From Firmicutes bacterium ADurb.Bin248 (GTDB lineage Bacteria; Bacillota; Clostridia; Christensenellales; CAG-138), in contig MWBW01000024.1 of assembly GCA_002069725.1 (NCBI GenBank), forward strand, positions 1 to 43,632: a DNA stretch of 43,632 nucleotides. Reading direction: 5' to 3'. Below, in pieces: positions 31,054 to 42,170 of the stretch (positions are counted from its first letter, which is position 1; each line of letters begins with the position of its first letter). The translations under genes were made by a program, and so were the position numbers. The notes under the pieces are model-generated. The model worked only from the letters and a program-made list of their open reading frames with translations, did not search any database and had not been told where the DNA came from.

Positions 31054-32583
31054 ATGCAGAACAGGAAAAAAAGACGGTGGCCCTGGGTCGTGCTCGCGCT
31101 CGTGCTCACGCTGCTGCTCGCCGGCGCCTGGCTCGTGCGGCAGGCGCGGCTCGCCGCCCAGGCGGTCACCTATGAGACGTATACCGTGAAAAAGGGAAGC
31201 ATCACCTCCACGGTCACGGGCAGCGGCAGGCTCGAATCGGCGGACACGCGGGATGTCGAGCTGCCCGAAGGCGTAGACTTCGCCGAAGTGAACGTATCCG
31301 TCGGGGACAGCGTCAGGGAGGGCGACAGACTCGCCGCCTTCGACCCCGCCTCGCTTGAGGAACACGCGGCGACGCTCTCCTCCGAGCTCGCCTCCATCGA
31401 CGCGGAGCTCGCGCGCATGAGCGGCGCGAAAACCGTGGAGACCGTATACGCCCCCGTCGCGGGGCGGCTCAAGGCGCTCAACGTCGGCGAGGGAAGCGAC
31501 GTGCGCGCGGCCGTGGTCGCGAACGGCTCGCTCGCGCTGATCTCGACGGACGGGCTGATGCAGGTTGAGGTCGAAACCTCCGCGGCCCCGGCGCTCGCCG
31601 CCGCGGTTCGCGTCGAATGGGACGGCGGCGGCGAGGAAGGCACCGTCGCCGCGTTCACGGAGAGCGGCGTAATCGTCACCCTCGACGACGCGCGCGCCCC
31701 CTACGGCCAGACCGCGCGGGTCTACGACGGGGATACCCTCGTCGGCGAGGGCGCGCTCGCGATACACGCGCCCGCCGCGGTGCTCGCCACGGGCGGCGCG
31801 ATCTCGAAGATCCATTGCGACATCGACGACAAGCTGACGCTCGCGACCAAGCTGTTCACGCTGGAGAACGGCCCCTTCACGAGCGCGTACCAGCTCAAAT
31901 ACAACCAGCGGCAGGACGTCGCGGACAAGCTCGCCGAGGTGATGGGCTTCCTCGCCGATCCCGTCGTGCGCGCGCCGGCGGACGGCATCGTGAGCGCGGT
32001 CAATGCGACCGCGCCCGGAGCGGCCGGCTCGTCCTCCTCCTCGGCGGGCGCCATGGCCGCGGCCTCCGCCTCCTCCAAGAGTGCGGCGTTCACGCTGCTC
32101 ACGGGCGGCGCGATCAAAATGACGGTTTCCGTGGACGAGCTGGACATCAGCACCATCGCGCTCGGGCAGAGCGCGGCGGTCACGCTCGACGCGTTCCCGG
32201 CAAAGGAGTTTAAGGCAACGGTCACGCGCATCTCGAACATCGGCCAGACGGCCAAAAGCGTCGCAGCCTTCGCGGTGGAACTGACGCTCGAGGCGGATGG
32301 GAGGCTCATGCAGGGCATGAACGGCAGCGCGACGATACTCGTCGAGCGGCTCGACGGCGTGCTGCTGCTGCCCGTGGCCGCGATCAACGAGGACGCGGAC
32401 GGCGCGTTCGTCTACCTCGGCGAGGATCTCGTCAAAACCTACGTCGAAACCGGACTTTCGGACGGCGAAAACGCCGTCGTCACAAGCGGCCTTTCCGAGG
32501 GGGACGTCGTCAAGTACGCGGACGGCGAAACCATGTATCAGACGCTGCTGCGCATGCGCGACCAGTTCGAGGGCAGGGGTTAA
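31054..32583 (+). CDS. MacA/RND-type adaptor protein of an ABC exporter
   Basis: A 509-residue membrane-anchored protein with one N-terminal segment (about 10-30). YTVKKGSITSTVTGSGRLESADTRDV opens the barrel-sandwich domain, GVDFAEVNVSVGDSVREGDRLAAFD is a lipoyl-like half motif, and VRAPADGIVSAVN is the second half. The beta-barrel and membrane-proximal domains follow (ALGQSAAVTLDAFPAKEF, LLLPVAAINED). The hairpin between lipoyl halves is replaced by a long insert containing a Ser/Ala-rich patch. ATG at 31054 has GGAGGA. First gene of a three-gene operon with an ATPase and a permease. Confidence 0.9.
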   Translation: MQNRKKRRWPWVVLALVLTLLLAGAWLVRQARLAAQAVTYETYTVKKGSITSTVTGSGRLESADTRDVELPEGVDFAEVNVSVGDSVREGDRLAAFDPASLEEHAATLSSELASIDAELARMSGAKTVETVYAPVAGRLKALNVGEGSDVRAAVVANGSLALISTDGLMQVEVETSAAPALAAAVRVEWDGGGEEGTVAAFTESGVIVTLDDARAPYGQTARVYDGDTLVGEGALAIHAPAAVLATGGAISKIHCDIDDKLTLATKLFTLENGPFTSAYQLKYNQRQDVADKLAEVMGFLADPVVRAPADGIVSAVNATAPGAAGSSSSSAGAMAAASASSKSAAFTLLTGGAIKMTVSVDELDISTIALGQSAAVTLDAFPAKEFKATVTRISNIGQTAKSVAAFAVELTLEADGRLMQGMNGSATILVERLDGVLLLPVAAINEDADGAFVYLGEDLVKTYVETGLSDGENAVVTSGLSEGDVVKYADGETMYQTLLRMRDQFEGRG

Positions 32584-32587
32584 AGCC

Positions 32588-33277
32588 ATGGAGAACGGCG
32601 CGGCTCCCGTCATTTCAATGCAGGACATCACTAAGATTTACCACGTCGGCGGCGAGGAGGTGCGCGCGCTCGACCACGCCGCGATGCGCGTGGCCGAGGG
32701 CGAGTTCGTGAGCGTCGTGGGCCCCTCGGGCAGCGGCAAATCCACGCTGATGAACATCATCGGCTGCCTGGACGTGGCCGACAGCGGCACCTACGTGCTC
32801 GACGGGCAGGACATATTGCAGTATTCCGAGCGGCAGCTCGCGCGCATCCGCAACCGGAAGATCGGCTTCGTGTTCCAGAGCTTCAACCTGCTCGCCAAAA
32901 TGACGGCGGAGGAAAACGTGGAACTGCCGCTGATCTACCAGGGCCTGCACCTTACAGAGCGCAAGGAGCGCGCGCGGCTCGCGCTCGAGCGCGTGGGCCT
33001 GACGGACCGGAGCCGCCACAGGCCCGCGGAGCTTTCCGGCGGGCAGCAGCAGCGCGTGGCCGTCGCCCGGGCGCTCGCGACGAACCCGGCGATCCTCTTG
33101 GCGGACGAGCCTACGGGCAACCTTGATTCCAAAACCGGCGCGGACATCATGCGGCTGTTCCGCGAGCTGCACGAGGCGGGCAACACCATCGTGCTCATCA
33201 CGCACGACGAGCGCATCGCCGTGCTCGCGCAGCGAAGCGTGCGCATCATGGACGGGCGCGTCGAGGAGGATGCATGA
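32588..33277 (+). CDS. ABC transporter ATPase, MacB/LolD-like
   Basis: A 229-residue nucleotide-binding protein: Walker A GPSGSGKS (45-52), signature LSGGQQQR (149-156), Walker B ILLADEP (169-175), and the switch His in LITHDE. It belongs to the LolD/MacB/FtsE-type ATPases that drive export by mechanotransmission. The start is 4 bp after the adaptor's stop; the end overlaps the permease start by 4 bp (ATGA). Confidence 0.96.
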   Translation: MENGAAPVISMQDITKIYHVGGEEVRALDHAAMRVAEGEFVSVVGPSGSGKSTLMNIIGCLDVADSGTYVLDGQDILQYSERQLARIRNRKIGFVFQSFNLLAKMTAEENVELPLIYQGLHLTERKERARLALERVGLTDRSRHRPAELSGGQQQRVAVARALATNPAILLADEPTGNLDSKTGADIMRLFRELHEAGNTIVLITHDERIAVLAQRSVRIMDGRVEEDA

Positions 33278-34455
33278 TGATGTTTCTGCAATCCCTCAGG
33301 ATGGCGCTAGGCGCGATATTCTCGAGCAAGATGCGCTCGTTCCTCACGATGCTCGGCATCATCATAGGCGTTACGGCGCTCGTTGTGATGGTGTCCCTCG
33401 TGAGCGGCGCTTCCGGCGCGGTGACGAGCGAAATCACCTCGCTCGGCAACGACATGATACTCGTTTCCGTGCGAGACGACAAGGGGAATCCCCTGCGCCT
33501 CGCGGACCTCGAGGGCATCGCCGCGCTCGAGGAAATCAGCGAGGCCGCGCCCGCGGGCAGCTTCAACGCGAGCGCGAAGTACTCCTACAACGAGGAGTAT
33601 GTTTCCGTAACGGGCACGACCGCCGCGTACTACACGATACGCGGGCTCACGCTCGCCTCGGGCAGGTTCATCCGCACGACGGACGTGGACAACAGCGCGT
33701 ATGTGGCGGTGCTCTCCCACGACGCGGCCCAGGAGCTGTTCGGGCGGGCCGACGTGCTCGGCGAGCGCCTGAGCACCGGCGGGCGCTCGTTCCTCGTGGT
33801 GGGCGTGCTCGCGGAGGAAAACTCCATGATGGCGAGCATGATGAGCGGCCTCGCGGTGTACGTGCCCTTCACGGTGGAGGCGAGCATGGCGGGCGAACCG
33901 TACGTGACGACGGTCTACGCCTCCTCCGCCGACCCGGACGGCACGGCCGACGCCGAAACCGCGATGAACCAATACATGCTCAAGCGCTTCGACCAGGACG
34001 CGGACGCGTTCCAACTGATCAACATGTCCTCCATCACGGATGCGCTCGACTCGGTTTCCGGCACGCTGACGCTCCTCTTGGGCGGGATCGCCGCGATCTC
34101 CCTGCTTGTGGGCGGCGTCGGCATCATGAACATCATGCTCGTGAGCGTCACCGAGCGCACGAAGGAAATCGGCATACGCAAGGCCATCGGCGCGAGCCGC
34201 GGCAGCATCATGACGCAGTTCCTCATAGAGGCGCTTCTGTTGAGCCTGTTCGGCTGCGCCTTCGGGCTCATGCTCTCTTGGCTGATACTCGAGGCCGCCA
34301 CCATCATCGCCGGGTCCATCTCCTTTACGATGTCGCTCTCGACGGTGGTGCTCGCGGTTGGCTTCTCGTCCGCCATCGGCCTCATCTTCGGCATGTATCC
34401 CGCGAACAAAGCCGCAAGGAAGCATCCGATCGAAGCGCTCAGGTACGATGGGTAA
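33274..34455 (+). CDS. ABC transporter permease, MacB/FtsX-like
   Basis: A 393-residue protein with one membrane segment at about 20-42 ([20 protein letters not shown]), a large extracytoplasmic MacB_PCD domain (about 45-265) and three segments near the C-terminus (the FtsX domain, with [27 protein letters not shown] between the first two). This is the MacB topology. With the adaptor and ATPase it forms a complete export complex, probably for a peptide, antibiotic or lipid-linked substrate. Right after the stop lies the repeated CAATTGA terminator module. Confidence 0.95.
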   Translation: MMMFLQSLRMALGAIFSSKMRSFLTMLGIIIGVTALVVMVSLVSGASGAVTSEITSLGNDMILVSVRDDKGNPLRLADLEGIAALEEISEAAPAGSFNASAKYSYNEEYVSVTGTTAAYYTIRGLTLASGRFIRTTDVDNSAYVAVLSHDAAQELFGRADVLGERLSTGGRSFLVVGVLAEENSMMASMMSGLAVYVPFTVEASMAGEPYVTTVYASSADPDGTADAETAMNQYMLKRFDQDADAFQLINMSSITDALDSVSGTLTLLLGGIAAISLLVGGVGIMNIMLVSVTERTKEIGIRKAIGASRGSIMTQFLIEALLLSLFGCAFGLMLSWLILEAATIIAGSISFTMSLSTVVLAVGFSSAIGLIFGMYPANKAARKHPIEALRYDG

Positions 34456-34543
34456 CTCAATTGACAATTGACAATTGACAATTGACGATCAAGCAAATAA
34501 TAAACGGCTTTCGCTTAAACGGCAAAAGCCGATTTTCGTTTAG
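34456..34543 (+). terminator. Repeated 3'-UTR/terminator module, copy B
   Basis: After the permease stop: four AATTGAC heptamers (34459-34487), then GATCAAGCAAATAATAAA, then the hairpin CGGCTTTCGC-TTAAACG-GCAAAAGCCG (34505-34531) and ATTTTCGTTT. Stem pairs differ from copies A and C but remain paired. Confidence 0.8.
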
Positions 34544-34977
34544 GGCTTCGCGGCCGCGCCCTGCTGGCCGCCGGCGGATTCCTTTTCCGAAATCCTGAAG
34601 GAAAAGGAGTATCCGATCAGACAGATGAAATTGGCCGCGCACAACCCGGAGTATATCCCGTCATAGATATTAGAAGCCGGCGCTTCGACTCGAACGGCGC
34701 CCTGGCCCAGGATAAAGATCAGGCATACGATGAGACCGAGTACGAAAAGCGCCTGCGTGTTCCTGTTGCTCCACCTGGGAACGCTCATCCCCGCGATGCT
34801 CAGGGCAAGCTCAAAACACGCGACGGTCGTGCTTTGCGAGATCAGCCGGTCGATCCTTTCGGAGACAAAGGGTTGTTTATACACGATGGTATAAACGATC
34901 GACACGGCGGATAAAAGGATATAAACAAGACTGCAACCCAACAGAGCGGCGCTCCAGCCGTAACCGCGGTTTTTCAT
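34540..34977 (-). CDS. Four-span membrane protein of unknown function
   Basis: A 145-residue hydrophobic protein: segments at about 9-32, 50-65, 75-92 and 105-128, with an Ala/Lys-Pro tail (AAAKP). I do not recognise a family. The start at 34977 follows GGGAGG and a promoter (TTGAAT, 16 bp, TATACT at 35041-35068). It is bracketed by inverted copies of the repeated terminator module, each belonging to a neighbouring gene, and overlaps none of them. Lower-GC codon use than its neighbours hints at separate acquisition. Confidence 0.7.
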   Translation of the reverse strand: MKNRGYGWSAALLGCSLVYILLSAVSIVYTIVYKQPFVSERIDRLISQSTTVACFELALSIAGMSVPRWSNRNTQALFVLGLIVCLIFILGQGAVRVEAPASNIYDGIYSGLCAANFICLIGYSFSFRISEKESAGGQQGAAAKP

Positions 34978-35040
34978 GCGAACCTCCCTTGCTTGCGCGT
35001 TTTCGAACCGCCGTCGGCGGTCGTAATTTAATTCAATATA

Positions 35041-35068
35041 AGTATAGCATGGAACGATGATTATTCAA
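35041..35068 (-). promoter_or_regulatory. Promoter of the four-span membrane protein gene
   Basis: On the minus strand TTGAAT (35068-35063), 16-bp spacer, TATACT (35046-35041). Confidence 0.55.
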
Positions 35069-35082
35069 CCCGAATCACAAAT

Positions 35083-35161
35083 AAAAACGGCCCTCGCGGT
35101 TAAAGCGAAGACCGTATATTATTTGCTTGATCGTAAATTGTCAATCGTCAATTTTCAATTA
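35083..35161 (-). terminator. Repeated 3'-UTR/terminator module, copy C
   Basis: Read on the minus strand after the lipoprotein stop: degenerate AATTGAC-like heptamers, GATCAAGCAAATAATA, then the hairpin ACGG..TCGC-TTTAACC-GCGA..CCGT and TTTTTATTT. Here the repeat itself provides the TGA stop codon of the lipoprotein gene (GGC AAT TGA). Confidence 0.78.
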
Positions 35162-36952
<1,791 letters not shown>

Positions 36953-36961
36953 ACTTCCTCC

Positions 36962-37645
36962 TTAGAATTCGTCCCTCTGCGCCGGAAGGCCGCAGGAGAT
37001 CTCGAGGTTGCCGTTGAGGCAGCGCAGCGCGTCGATGAAGCGCTTTTCTTGCGCGCCCTTCTTGAGCCGGACGCGGTATTTGAGCTTGAAGAGGCTGCCC
37101 ATACCGGAGGTTTTGACCTGCAACAGCTCCGCTTCGTCCGTAAATTCGGCGAACGCCCCGCCGAGCGCGTTCTCATAATCCATATCCTCCGGGACGGTAA
37201 CGCGCAGCTCTTTTTCCGCGCTGCGCGCCTCGCCGAAACGGAGCCTGGCGAGCAGCAGCGCCGCCGCGCAGGCGATCAGGGCCAGCAGCAGCGCCGCCGC
37301 GAGGTAGCCCATGCCGCACGCGAGGCCGATGGCCATGGCGATGAAGATCGCGAGTATCTCCTTGGCGCTGCCCTGGGCGCTACGAAAGCGCACGAGACTG
37401 AACGCGCCCGCGACCGCCACGCCCGCGCCGAGGTTGCCGTTGACGAGCAGTATCACCACCTGCACGGCGAGCGGCAGTATCGCGAGCGTCACGGCGAAGC
37501 CCTTCGAGTGCCGCGCCTTATGGGTAAAGACCGCGGCCGTGAGCGCGCCAAGCAGCAGCGAGGCTGCGCTGCAGGCGAGGAACTGCCAGAGCGTGAACGA
37601 GGCGGCCTCCGCGGATTCGAGTATGCTGCCGAGAATATCAGGCAC
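36962..37645 (-). CDS. DUF4956 membrane protein
   Basis: A 227-residue protein with four to five membrane segments (about 16-38, 47-62, 65-85, 96-125) and a cytoplasmic domain of about 100 residues that contains LRVTVPEDMDYENALGGAF and a ferredoxin-like beta-alpha pattern. LVRFRSAQGSAKEILAIFIAMAIGLACGMG is the family's most conserved stretch. The GTG start at 37645 follows AGGAGG and overlaps the polymerase gene by 8 bp. Function unknown; it is nearly always next to a VTC-type polymerase and may be its membrane partner. Confidence 0.88.
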   Translation of the reverse strand: MPDILGSILESAEAASFTLWQFLACSAASLLLGALTAAVFTHKARHSKGFAVTLAILPLAVQVVILLVNGNLGAGVAVAGAFSLVRFRSAQGSAKEILAIFIAMAIGLACGMGYLAAALLLALIACAAALLLARLRFGEARSAEKELRVTVPEDMDYENALGGAFAEFTDEAELLQVKTSGMGSLFKLKYRVRLKKGAQEKRFIDALRCLNGNLEISCGLPAQRDEF

Positions 37646-38363
37646 AGCGGGCGGCCTCCTTATAGATGATGTTTCCCTTCGCGGCGGCGAAAGCCTCGTA
37701 GGCGGCGCCGTATTTCGAGAAGGAGGCCGGGTATATCCCAAGCGCGCCGAGATCGCGCGCGAGCCACAGCGGCATAACGCCCGGCAGCTTGATTTCCATC
37801 AAAACCCTGTTCCCGCCCGGCAGCGGGAAGCCTTGCGCGCCCTCGGCCGGATCGAGCCGGTCCGCGCGGAAGCGGATGTTCGCGTCGAAGGTGACGCGAA
37901 GGCTTTTTTCCTCCCCGCGGCCGAAATACGCCTCGCGCTCGCAGCAGATGAGCATCGAGGGGCGTATGCCCGGATGCCGCGCGAGGAAGGCCGACGCTTC
38001 CCGCGCGATCTGGCAGTCCGGCCCCGCCCCGCCTTCGAGGAAGCGCCACGCCTTCTCGAGCGGCAGGGCGAAGCGCCGCTTGTAGACGACGCCGCGGCAT
38101 TTGCTCTTGAGTTCGACGAAGGCTTCGTCCATAGCGCCCGGCGCGCCGTAGCAGCGCAGACGAAGCTTCTGCTTGAACTCCGGCTTTTCGAGCGAGCGGC
38201 GGATGATGCGGTAATCCGGCGTGTCGTAATAGAGGCTCAGCACCGTGTGCGCGCCGAAGGAGTCCTGATCCATGCGCGGCGCGAGCCGCGCGCGCAGCGC
38301 CTCGAGCTGCCGGTTTGTAACGCGATACTTGAGCTCGTATCTTTCGAATACGTCGCGGTCCAT
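37638..38363 (-). CDS. VTC-type polyphosphate polymerase domain protein
   Basis: A 241-residue protein of the CYTH-like triphosphate tunnel fold. RYELKYRVTNRQLEALR is the N-terminal signature, with basic tunnel residues in KQKLRLRCYG, FVELKSKCRGVVYKRRFAL and FDANIRFR, and the acidic metal-binding ELKSK and MEIKLPG. In yeast Vtc4 this domain makes polyphosphate from ATP; the bacterial homologues are untested in most species. ATG at 38363 follows GGGAGGG; the open frame to 39122 is antisense to the ABC ATPase gene and not coding. First gene of the operon with DUF4956 and the beta-helix lipoprotein. Confidence 0.9.
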   Translation of the reverse strand: MDRDVFERYELKYRVTNRQLEALRARLAPRMDQDSFGAHTVLSLYYDTPDYRIIRRSLEKPEFKQKLRLRCYGAPGAMDEAFVELKSKCRGVVYKRRFALPLEKAWRFLEGGAGPDCQIAREASAFLARHPGIRPSMLICCEREAYFGRGEEKSLRVTFDANIRFRADRLDPAEGAQGFPLPGGNRVLMEIKLPGVMPLWLARDLGALGIYPASFSKYGAAYEAFAAAKGNIIYKEAARCA

Positions 38364-38486
38364 ATCATTCCCTCCCGTTTTGATGCTCACAGGATAACTT
38401 CCAATTTTGACAGAAGAATGTACGCCGGTTGTAATTCTGTGACGGGGAAAAGAATTGCTTTGACGCATTTTTCCCTTCGCTGCGCA

Positions 38487-38547
38487 TTCACGCCTTCCAA
38501 TGTTTGTGATATAATGGCGCGGAGGGCAAACATTGCCCGCATGGAGG
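38487..38547 (+). promoter_or_regulatory. Promoter and RBS of the ABC exporter pair
   Basis: TTCACG (38487-38492), 17-bp spacer, TATAAT (38510-38515); GGAGG at 38543-38547, 5 bp before the ATG at 38553. Confidence 0.7.
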
Positions 38548-38552
38548 TTCGC

Positions 38553-39266
38553 ATGCTCAAAATCGAAGGCCTGACCAAGGCTTACGGCAACAAAAAAGCG
38601 GTGGACAATCTGTCCCTGCACATCCAAAAGGGCGAGATCTACGGCTTCATCGGCCACAACGGCGCGGGCAAGACCACCACGCTCAAATCCTGCGCGGGCA
38701 TCCTGCGCTTCGACGCGGGCGAGATCTTCATCGACGGCATTTCCATTAAGCAGGACCCCATCGCCTGCAAGAAGCGCATCGCCTACATCCCCGACAACCC
38801 GGATCTCTACGAATTCCTCTCGGGCGTCAAATATCTGAACTTCATCGCGGACGTGTACGGCGTGGGCAAGGCCGAGCGCGAGGCGCGCATCGCCAAATAC
38901 GCCGCGCTCTTCGAGCTCACGGGCGACCTCGCCCAGCCCGTGAACGCCTATTCCCACGGCATGAAGCAGAAGCTCGCGCTCATCGCGGCGCTCATCCACG
39001 CGCCCAGCCTCATGGTCATGGACGAGCCTTTCGTGGGGCTCGATCCCATCGCGGCCCACGCGCTCAAGGGCATCATGCACGAAATATGCGCCTCGGGCGG
39101 CGCGATCTTCTTCTCGACCCATGTTCTCGAGGTCGCCGAAAAGCTCTGCGACAGGATCGCCATCATCCGGCAGGGCCGCCTCGTGATCGCGGGGCCGACG
39201 GACGAGGTGCGCGGCAACAGCTCCCTTGAGAACGTGTTCCTCGAGCTGGAGGGCGAAAATGCTTAA
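38553..39266 (+). CDS. ABC transporter ATP-binding protein
   Basis: A 237-residue ATPase: Walker A GHNGAGKT (34-41), signature YSHGMKQ (133-139), Walker B LMVMDEP (153-159), and switch His in FFSTHVLE. Closest in type to ATPases of ABC-2 exporters (Nod/CcmA class). Overlaps its permease gene by 8 bp. Export of an antimicrobial, lipid or surface polymer is possible; the substrate cannot be read. It is transcribed away from the polyphosphate polymerase operon. Confidence 0.96.
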   Translation: MLKIEGLTKAYGNKKAVDNLSLHIQKGEIYGFIGHNGAGKTTTLKSCAGILRFDAGEIFIDGISIKQDPIACKKRIAYIPDNPDLYEFLSGVKYLNFIADVYGVGKAEREARIAKYAALFELTGDLAQPVNAYSHGMKQKLALIAALIHAPSLMVMDEPFVGLDPIAAHALKGIMHEICASGGAIFFSTHVLEVAEKLCDRIAIIRQGRLVIAGPTDEVRGNSSLENVFLELEGENA

Positions 39267-40866
39267 CGCTCTGTTCAGAACGCGCCTCGCCGCGCTGTTC
39301 TATTCCCTGTTCCGCGGCTCGCGCAGGAAAAAGCCGCTCTCCCCTCTGGCGAAGATCGGTGCGGGGCTTTTGGCTATTTACGTAATCGGCTGCATGTTCT
39401 GGCTCTTCGGCATGATGTGGGAGAGCATGTGCGAGCCGCTTTACCGCCTCGACCTCGCGTGGCTGTACTTCGCGATCGTGGGGCTTACGGCGGTCGCCCT
39501 GAGCTTCGTGGGCAGCGTATTCACCGCGCAGAAGCAGATCTTCTCCGCCAAGGACAACGACCTTCTGCTCTCGATGCCTATACCGCCCGGCGCGATCATC
39601 GCGAGCCGCGTGGGAATGCTGCTGCTGCTGGGCTATATGTTCGAGGCCGCGGTCGTGCTGCCCGCCGCCTTCGTGTGGTGCTACAGCCTGCCGGTGAGCT
39701 TCGCGGGCGCCGCGATCTTCACCGTCGCCTTCCTGCTGCTGCCCCTCGTGCCGCTCACGCTCTCGTGTATCTTCGGCTGGATCATCGAAGCCGTTTCCTC
39801 CCGTTTGCCCCGGGGCAAGAATATGCTTGCGGTGCTGCTTTCGGTGGCGTTCCTCGCCGCGTACTTCATCGTGTATTCGCGGATTCAGGAGTACATCGGC
39901 CTATTGATCGCCAACGGCGCCGCCGTGGGCGAGGCCGTCGCCAAGGCCGCTCCGCCGTTCTTCTGGCTCGGCGACGCCATCGTATCCAAAAGCGCGCCGT
40001 CGCTGATCCTGTTCGCGCTGTTCTGCATACTGCCCTTCGCGCTCACGCTGTTCGTGATCTCCAAGAGCTTCCTCGCCATCGCGACGCGGCGGGTATCCGG
40101 AACCAAGCGTACCTACCGCGCCGAGGCCATGAAGGCCGAGAGCGCGGACCGCGCGCTGTTCAAAAAGGAGCTGAGCCATTTCCTCTCCAACGCGATGTAC
40201 ATGCTCAACGCCGGCATCGGCCTTGTGATGCTGCTCATAGGCTGCGTCGCCTACATCGTGAAGCGGGAGGATGTGTTCGCGGCCTTCGGCGCGTTTTCGC
40301 TGCCAGAGGCCGACATGCCGGCGCTCCTGTGCGTCGTGCAGTGCTTCATACTCTCGATGGTCTACATCTCCGCGCCGAGCATCTCCCTCGAGGGCAAGAA
40401 CCTGTGGATTTCGCAGAGCATCCCCGTGCCGACGTACGCCATACTCCGCGCGAAGGTACGGCTCCATTCGTTCTCGGCGCTGCCGTTTTCGCTCGTAAGC
40501 TCCGCCGCGCTCATACTGGTGTCGGGCGCGCGCGGCCTGATGGTGCCCGTGATGCTGGCGCTGCCCGCGCTTTTGTGCCACCTCGTCGCGCAGTTGGGCG
40601 TGATCATCAACCTGCGCTTCCCCAAGTTCGATTGGACGAGCGAGGTCGTGGCGGTCAAGCAGAGCATGGCGGTCATCGTGGCCATGCTCGTCAACTGGGG
40701 CGTGCTGCTGCTGCCGGTGTTCATCTACATCGCGCTGCCGGGCGGCGCGCTCACCCCGAGCGTCTACATGGCGCTGTGGACGCTCGCCTTCATCCCCGCG
40801 AACATCGGGCTCGCCCGCGTGCTTCGCGGTTGGGGCGTAAAGACGTTCGAGGAGTTGAATTCATAA
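39259..40866 (+). CDS. ABC exporter permease, large multi-span
   Basis: A 535-residue membrane protein with about 12 membrane segments and a cytoplasmic N-terminus (MLNALFRTRLAALFYSLF). KQIFSAKDNDLLLSMPIPPGAIIASRVG is the conserved coupling region of this family of putative ABC exporters. ATG at 39259 lies within the end of the ATPase gene. Family function is unproven; the pair probably forms a homodimeric or pseudo-dimeric exporter. Confidence 0.92.
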   Translation: MLNALFRTRLAALFYSLFRGSRRKKPLSPLAKIGAGLLAIYVIGCMFWLFGMMWESMCEPLYRLDLAWLYFAIVGLTAVALSFVGSVFTAQKQIFSAKDNDLLLSMPIPPGAIIASRVGMLLLLGYMFEAAVVLPAAFVWCYSLPVSFAGAAIFTVAFLLLPLVPLTLSCIFGWIIEAVSSRLPRGKNMLAVLLSVAFLAAYFIVYSRIQEYIGLLIANGAAVGEAVAKAAPPFFWLGDAIVSKSAPSLILFALFCILPFALTLFVISKSFLAIATRRVSGTKRTYRAEAMKAESADRALFKKELSHFLSNAMYMLNAGIGLVMLLIGCVAYIVKREDVFAAFGAFSLPEADMPALLCVVQCFILSMVYISAPSISLEGKNLWISQSIPVPTYAILRAKVRLHSFSALPFSLVSSAALILVSGARGLMVPVMLALPALLCHLVAQLGVIINLRFPKFDWTSEVVAVKQSMAVIVAMLVNWGVLLLPVFIYIALPGGALTPSVYMALWTLAFIPANIGLARVLRGWGVKTFEELNS

Positions 40867-40886
40867 GAAGCGCACGTAAAACAAGA

Positions 40887-40917
40887 GGCGGCCCAGCGTG
40901 GCCGCCCCTTATTTTAT
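40887..40917. terminator. Terminator between convergent genes
   Basis: GGCGGCC (40887-40893) and GGCCGCC (40900-40906) followed by CCTTATTTTAT. It follows the ABC permease and faces the cohesin gene's stop. Confidence 0.8.
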
Positions 40918-40922
40918 CCGCT

Positions 40923-42161
40923 TTACCGATCCATCGGCTTCTCGGAAGTCTCCATGATTTTCTCGAGCTCTTTGCGCCGTTTCGCCGCGCGCTTTTTGCG
41001 CCGCGCCTTCTCCACCGAGCGCACCGCGAGGCTCGTGACGAACAGCCCCAGAAACAGCGCCGCCGCGCCGCATACGGCAAAGAACACCGCGCGCTTGAGT
41101 ACGATCTCGTCCGCCGCGGCCTCTGCGCCCTGCGCCGCGCTTTCCTGCGGGGCGGCGGGCGTCGCGGGCGGCGAGGGCGTGACCGGGGGCGGCGGCGTCA
41201 CCTCGGGCCGCGCGGGCAGCACCGCGTAGCGCTGCAGCGACTCGTCCTCGGGATTGTAGTAGTAAAAGCCGATTTCGCCGTCGGGGTTGCGCGCGTAGAG
41301 CAGGTATACGCTGCCCTGCGCGTCCACGCTCTCCCACGCCCTGACCTCGGCGTCGCCGATCGAGAGCATCGTTTCGGCGAAGCCCGCCGGGGCGCCCACG
41401 CTCTCCTCCGGCTCGAGCAGTATGTAGGACTTGCTCACGGAGGATACCGTCCGGTAAGGGTAGAGCAGATCCCGTGCCTCGTCGTAGACGTAATAGCCCG
41501 CGCTGTTGCCCGCCGCATCGGAAAGGTAGAGAAGCGTCGGCGCGTCGGAATTCTTGACCGCAGCGCCCTTGACGTTTTCGCCGCGGTAAACGAGATCCGC
41601 CTCGGAATAGCGCGAGGGGATCGTCACGTTCTCGATGCTGCGCCAGACGTACATGTCCGTGCTCGCGCCCAGCACGTTCTCGGCCTTGACGGTGAGCGCG
41701 GGGTCGCCGTAGTCCACGGGTTCGGGCGTGGGCGTAGCGGGAGCGGCCGCGATGACGACTTTGACCTTCGCGTCGCCCGTGTCGAGCGATTTGCCCGCGT
41801 AATCCAGCAGCTTTTCAAGCTTGAAGTCGACCACGGCCTCCCCCGCCGCGCGCGCCGTGAACGTGATGCGCGCCGCGAGCGTCGAGGAGCCGTTCTTCTC
41901 GGCCGAATACAGCGTGAAAAAGCCGTCCGCCGCGCCGCCGTCGCTCTCCGTGAAGGCGAGAAGCGCGGGGTCGTAAACATAGGTGCCCTCCGCGACGGCG
42001 AGCCCCTTGCCCGTGATTGTCAGCGTAACCGTCACCGTGTCGCCCGCCTGCACGCCGGTCTGATCGGCCTCGGCCGCGACGTCCGCCAGCGCGGAAAAAC
42101 CGTAAAGCGTCAGGCAAAGCGCCGCGAGCAGCGCAACCGTCCTTTTGGCGATCCTCCCCAT
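40923..42161 (-). CDS. Membrane-anchored cohesin-domain protein
   Basis: A 412-residue protein: signal peptide (1-26); a cohesin domain (about 28-137) with VQAGDTVTVTLTITGKGLAVAEGTYVYDP and STLAARITFTARAAGEAVVDF; a Pro/Thr linker; a second domain of unknown type (about 150-325) rich in Tyr; a Pro-rich stretch (PPPPVTPSPPATP); one membrane segment (about 358-382); and a basic cytoplasmic tail. Cohesins hold dockerin-bearing proteins. The gene directly upstream in the same operon (gap 9 bp) encodes a SpoIID-type protein ending in a dockerin, so the two probably bind each other at the outer face of the membrane. Confidence 0.82.
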   Translation of the reverse strand: MGRIAKRTVALLAALCLTLYGFSALADVAAEADQTGVQAGDTVTVTLTITGKGLAVAEGTYVYDPALLAFTESDGGAADGFFTLYSAEKNGSSTLAARITFTARAAGEAVVDFKLEKLLDYAGKSLDTGDAKVKVVIAAAPATPTPEPVDYGDPALTVKAENVLGASTDMYVWRSIENVTIPSRYSEADLVYRGENVKGAAVKNSDAPTLLYLSDAAGNSAGYYVYDEARDLLYPYRTVSSVSKSYILLEPEESVGAPAGFAETMLSIGDAEVRAWESVDAQGSVYLLYARNPDGEIGFYYYNPEDESLQRYAVLPARPEVTPPPPVTPSPPATPAAPQESAAQGAEAAADEIVLKRAVFFAVCGAAALFLGLFVTSLAVRSVEKARRKKRAAKRRKELEKIMETSEKPMDR

Positions 42162-42170
42162 GGTTCCCCC

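Noticed and set aside
30859..32631. A 590-codon minus-strand open frame
   Set aside because: Antisense to the adaptor gene; no domain and skewed composition.
38364..39122. Upstream in-frame extension of the polyphosphate polymerase gene
   Set aside because: The extension is antisense to the ABC ATPase gene. The domain begins at the ATG at 38363, which has a strong RBS.
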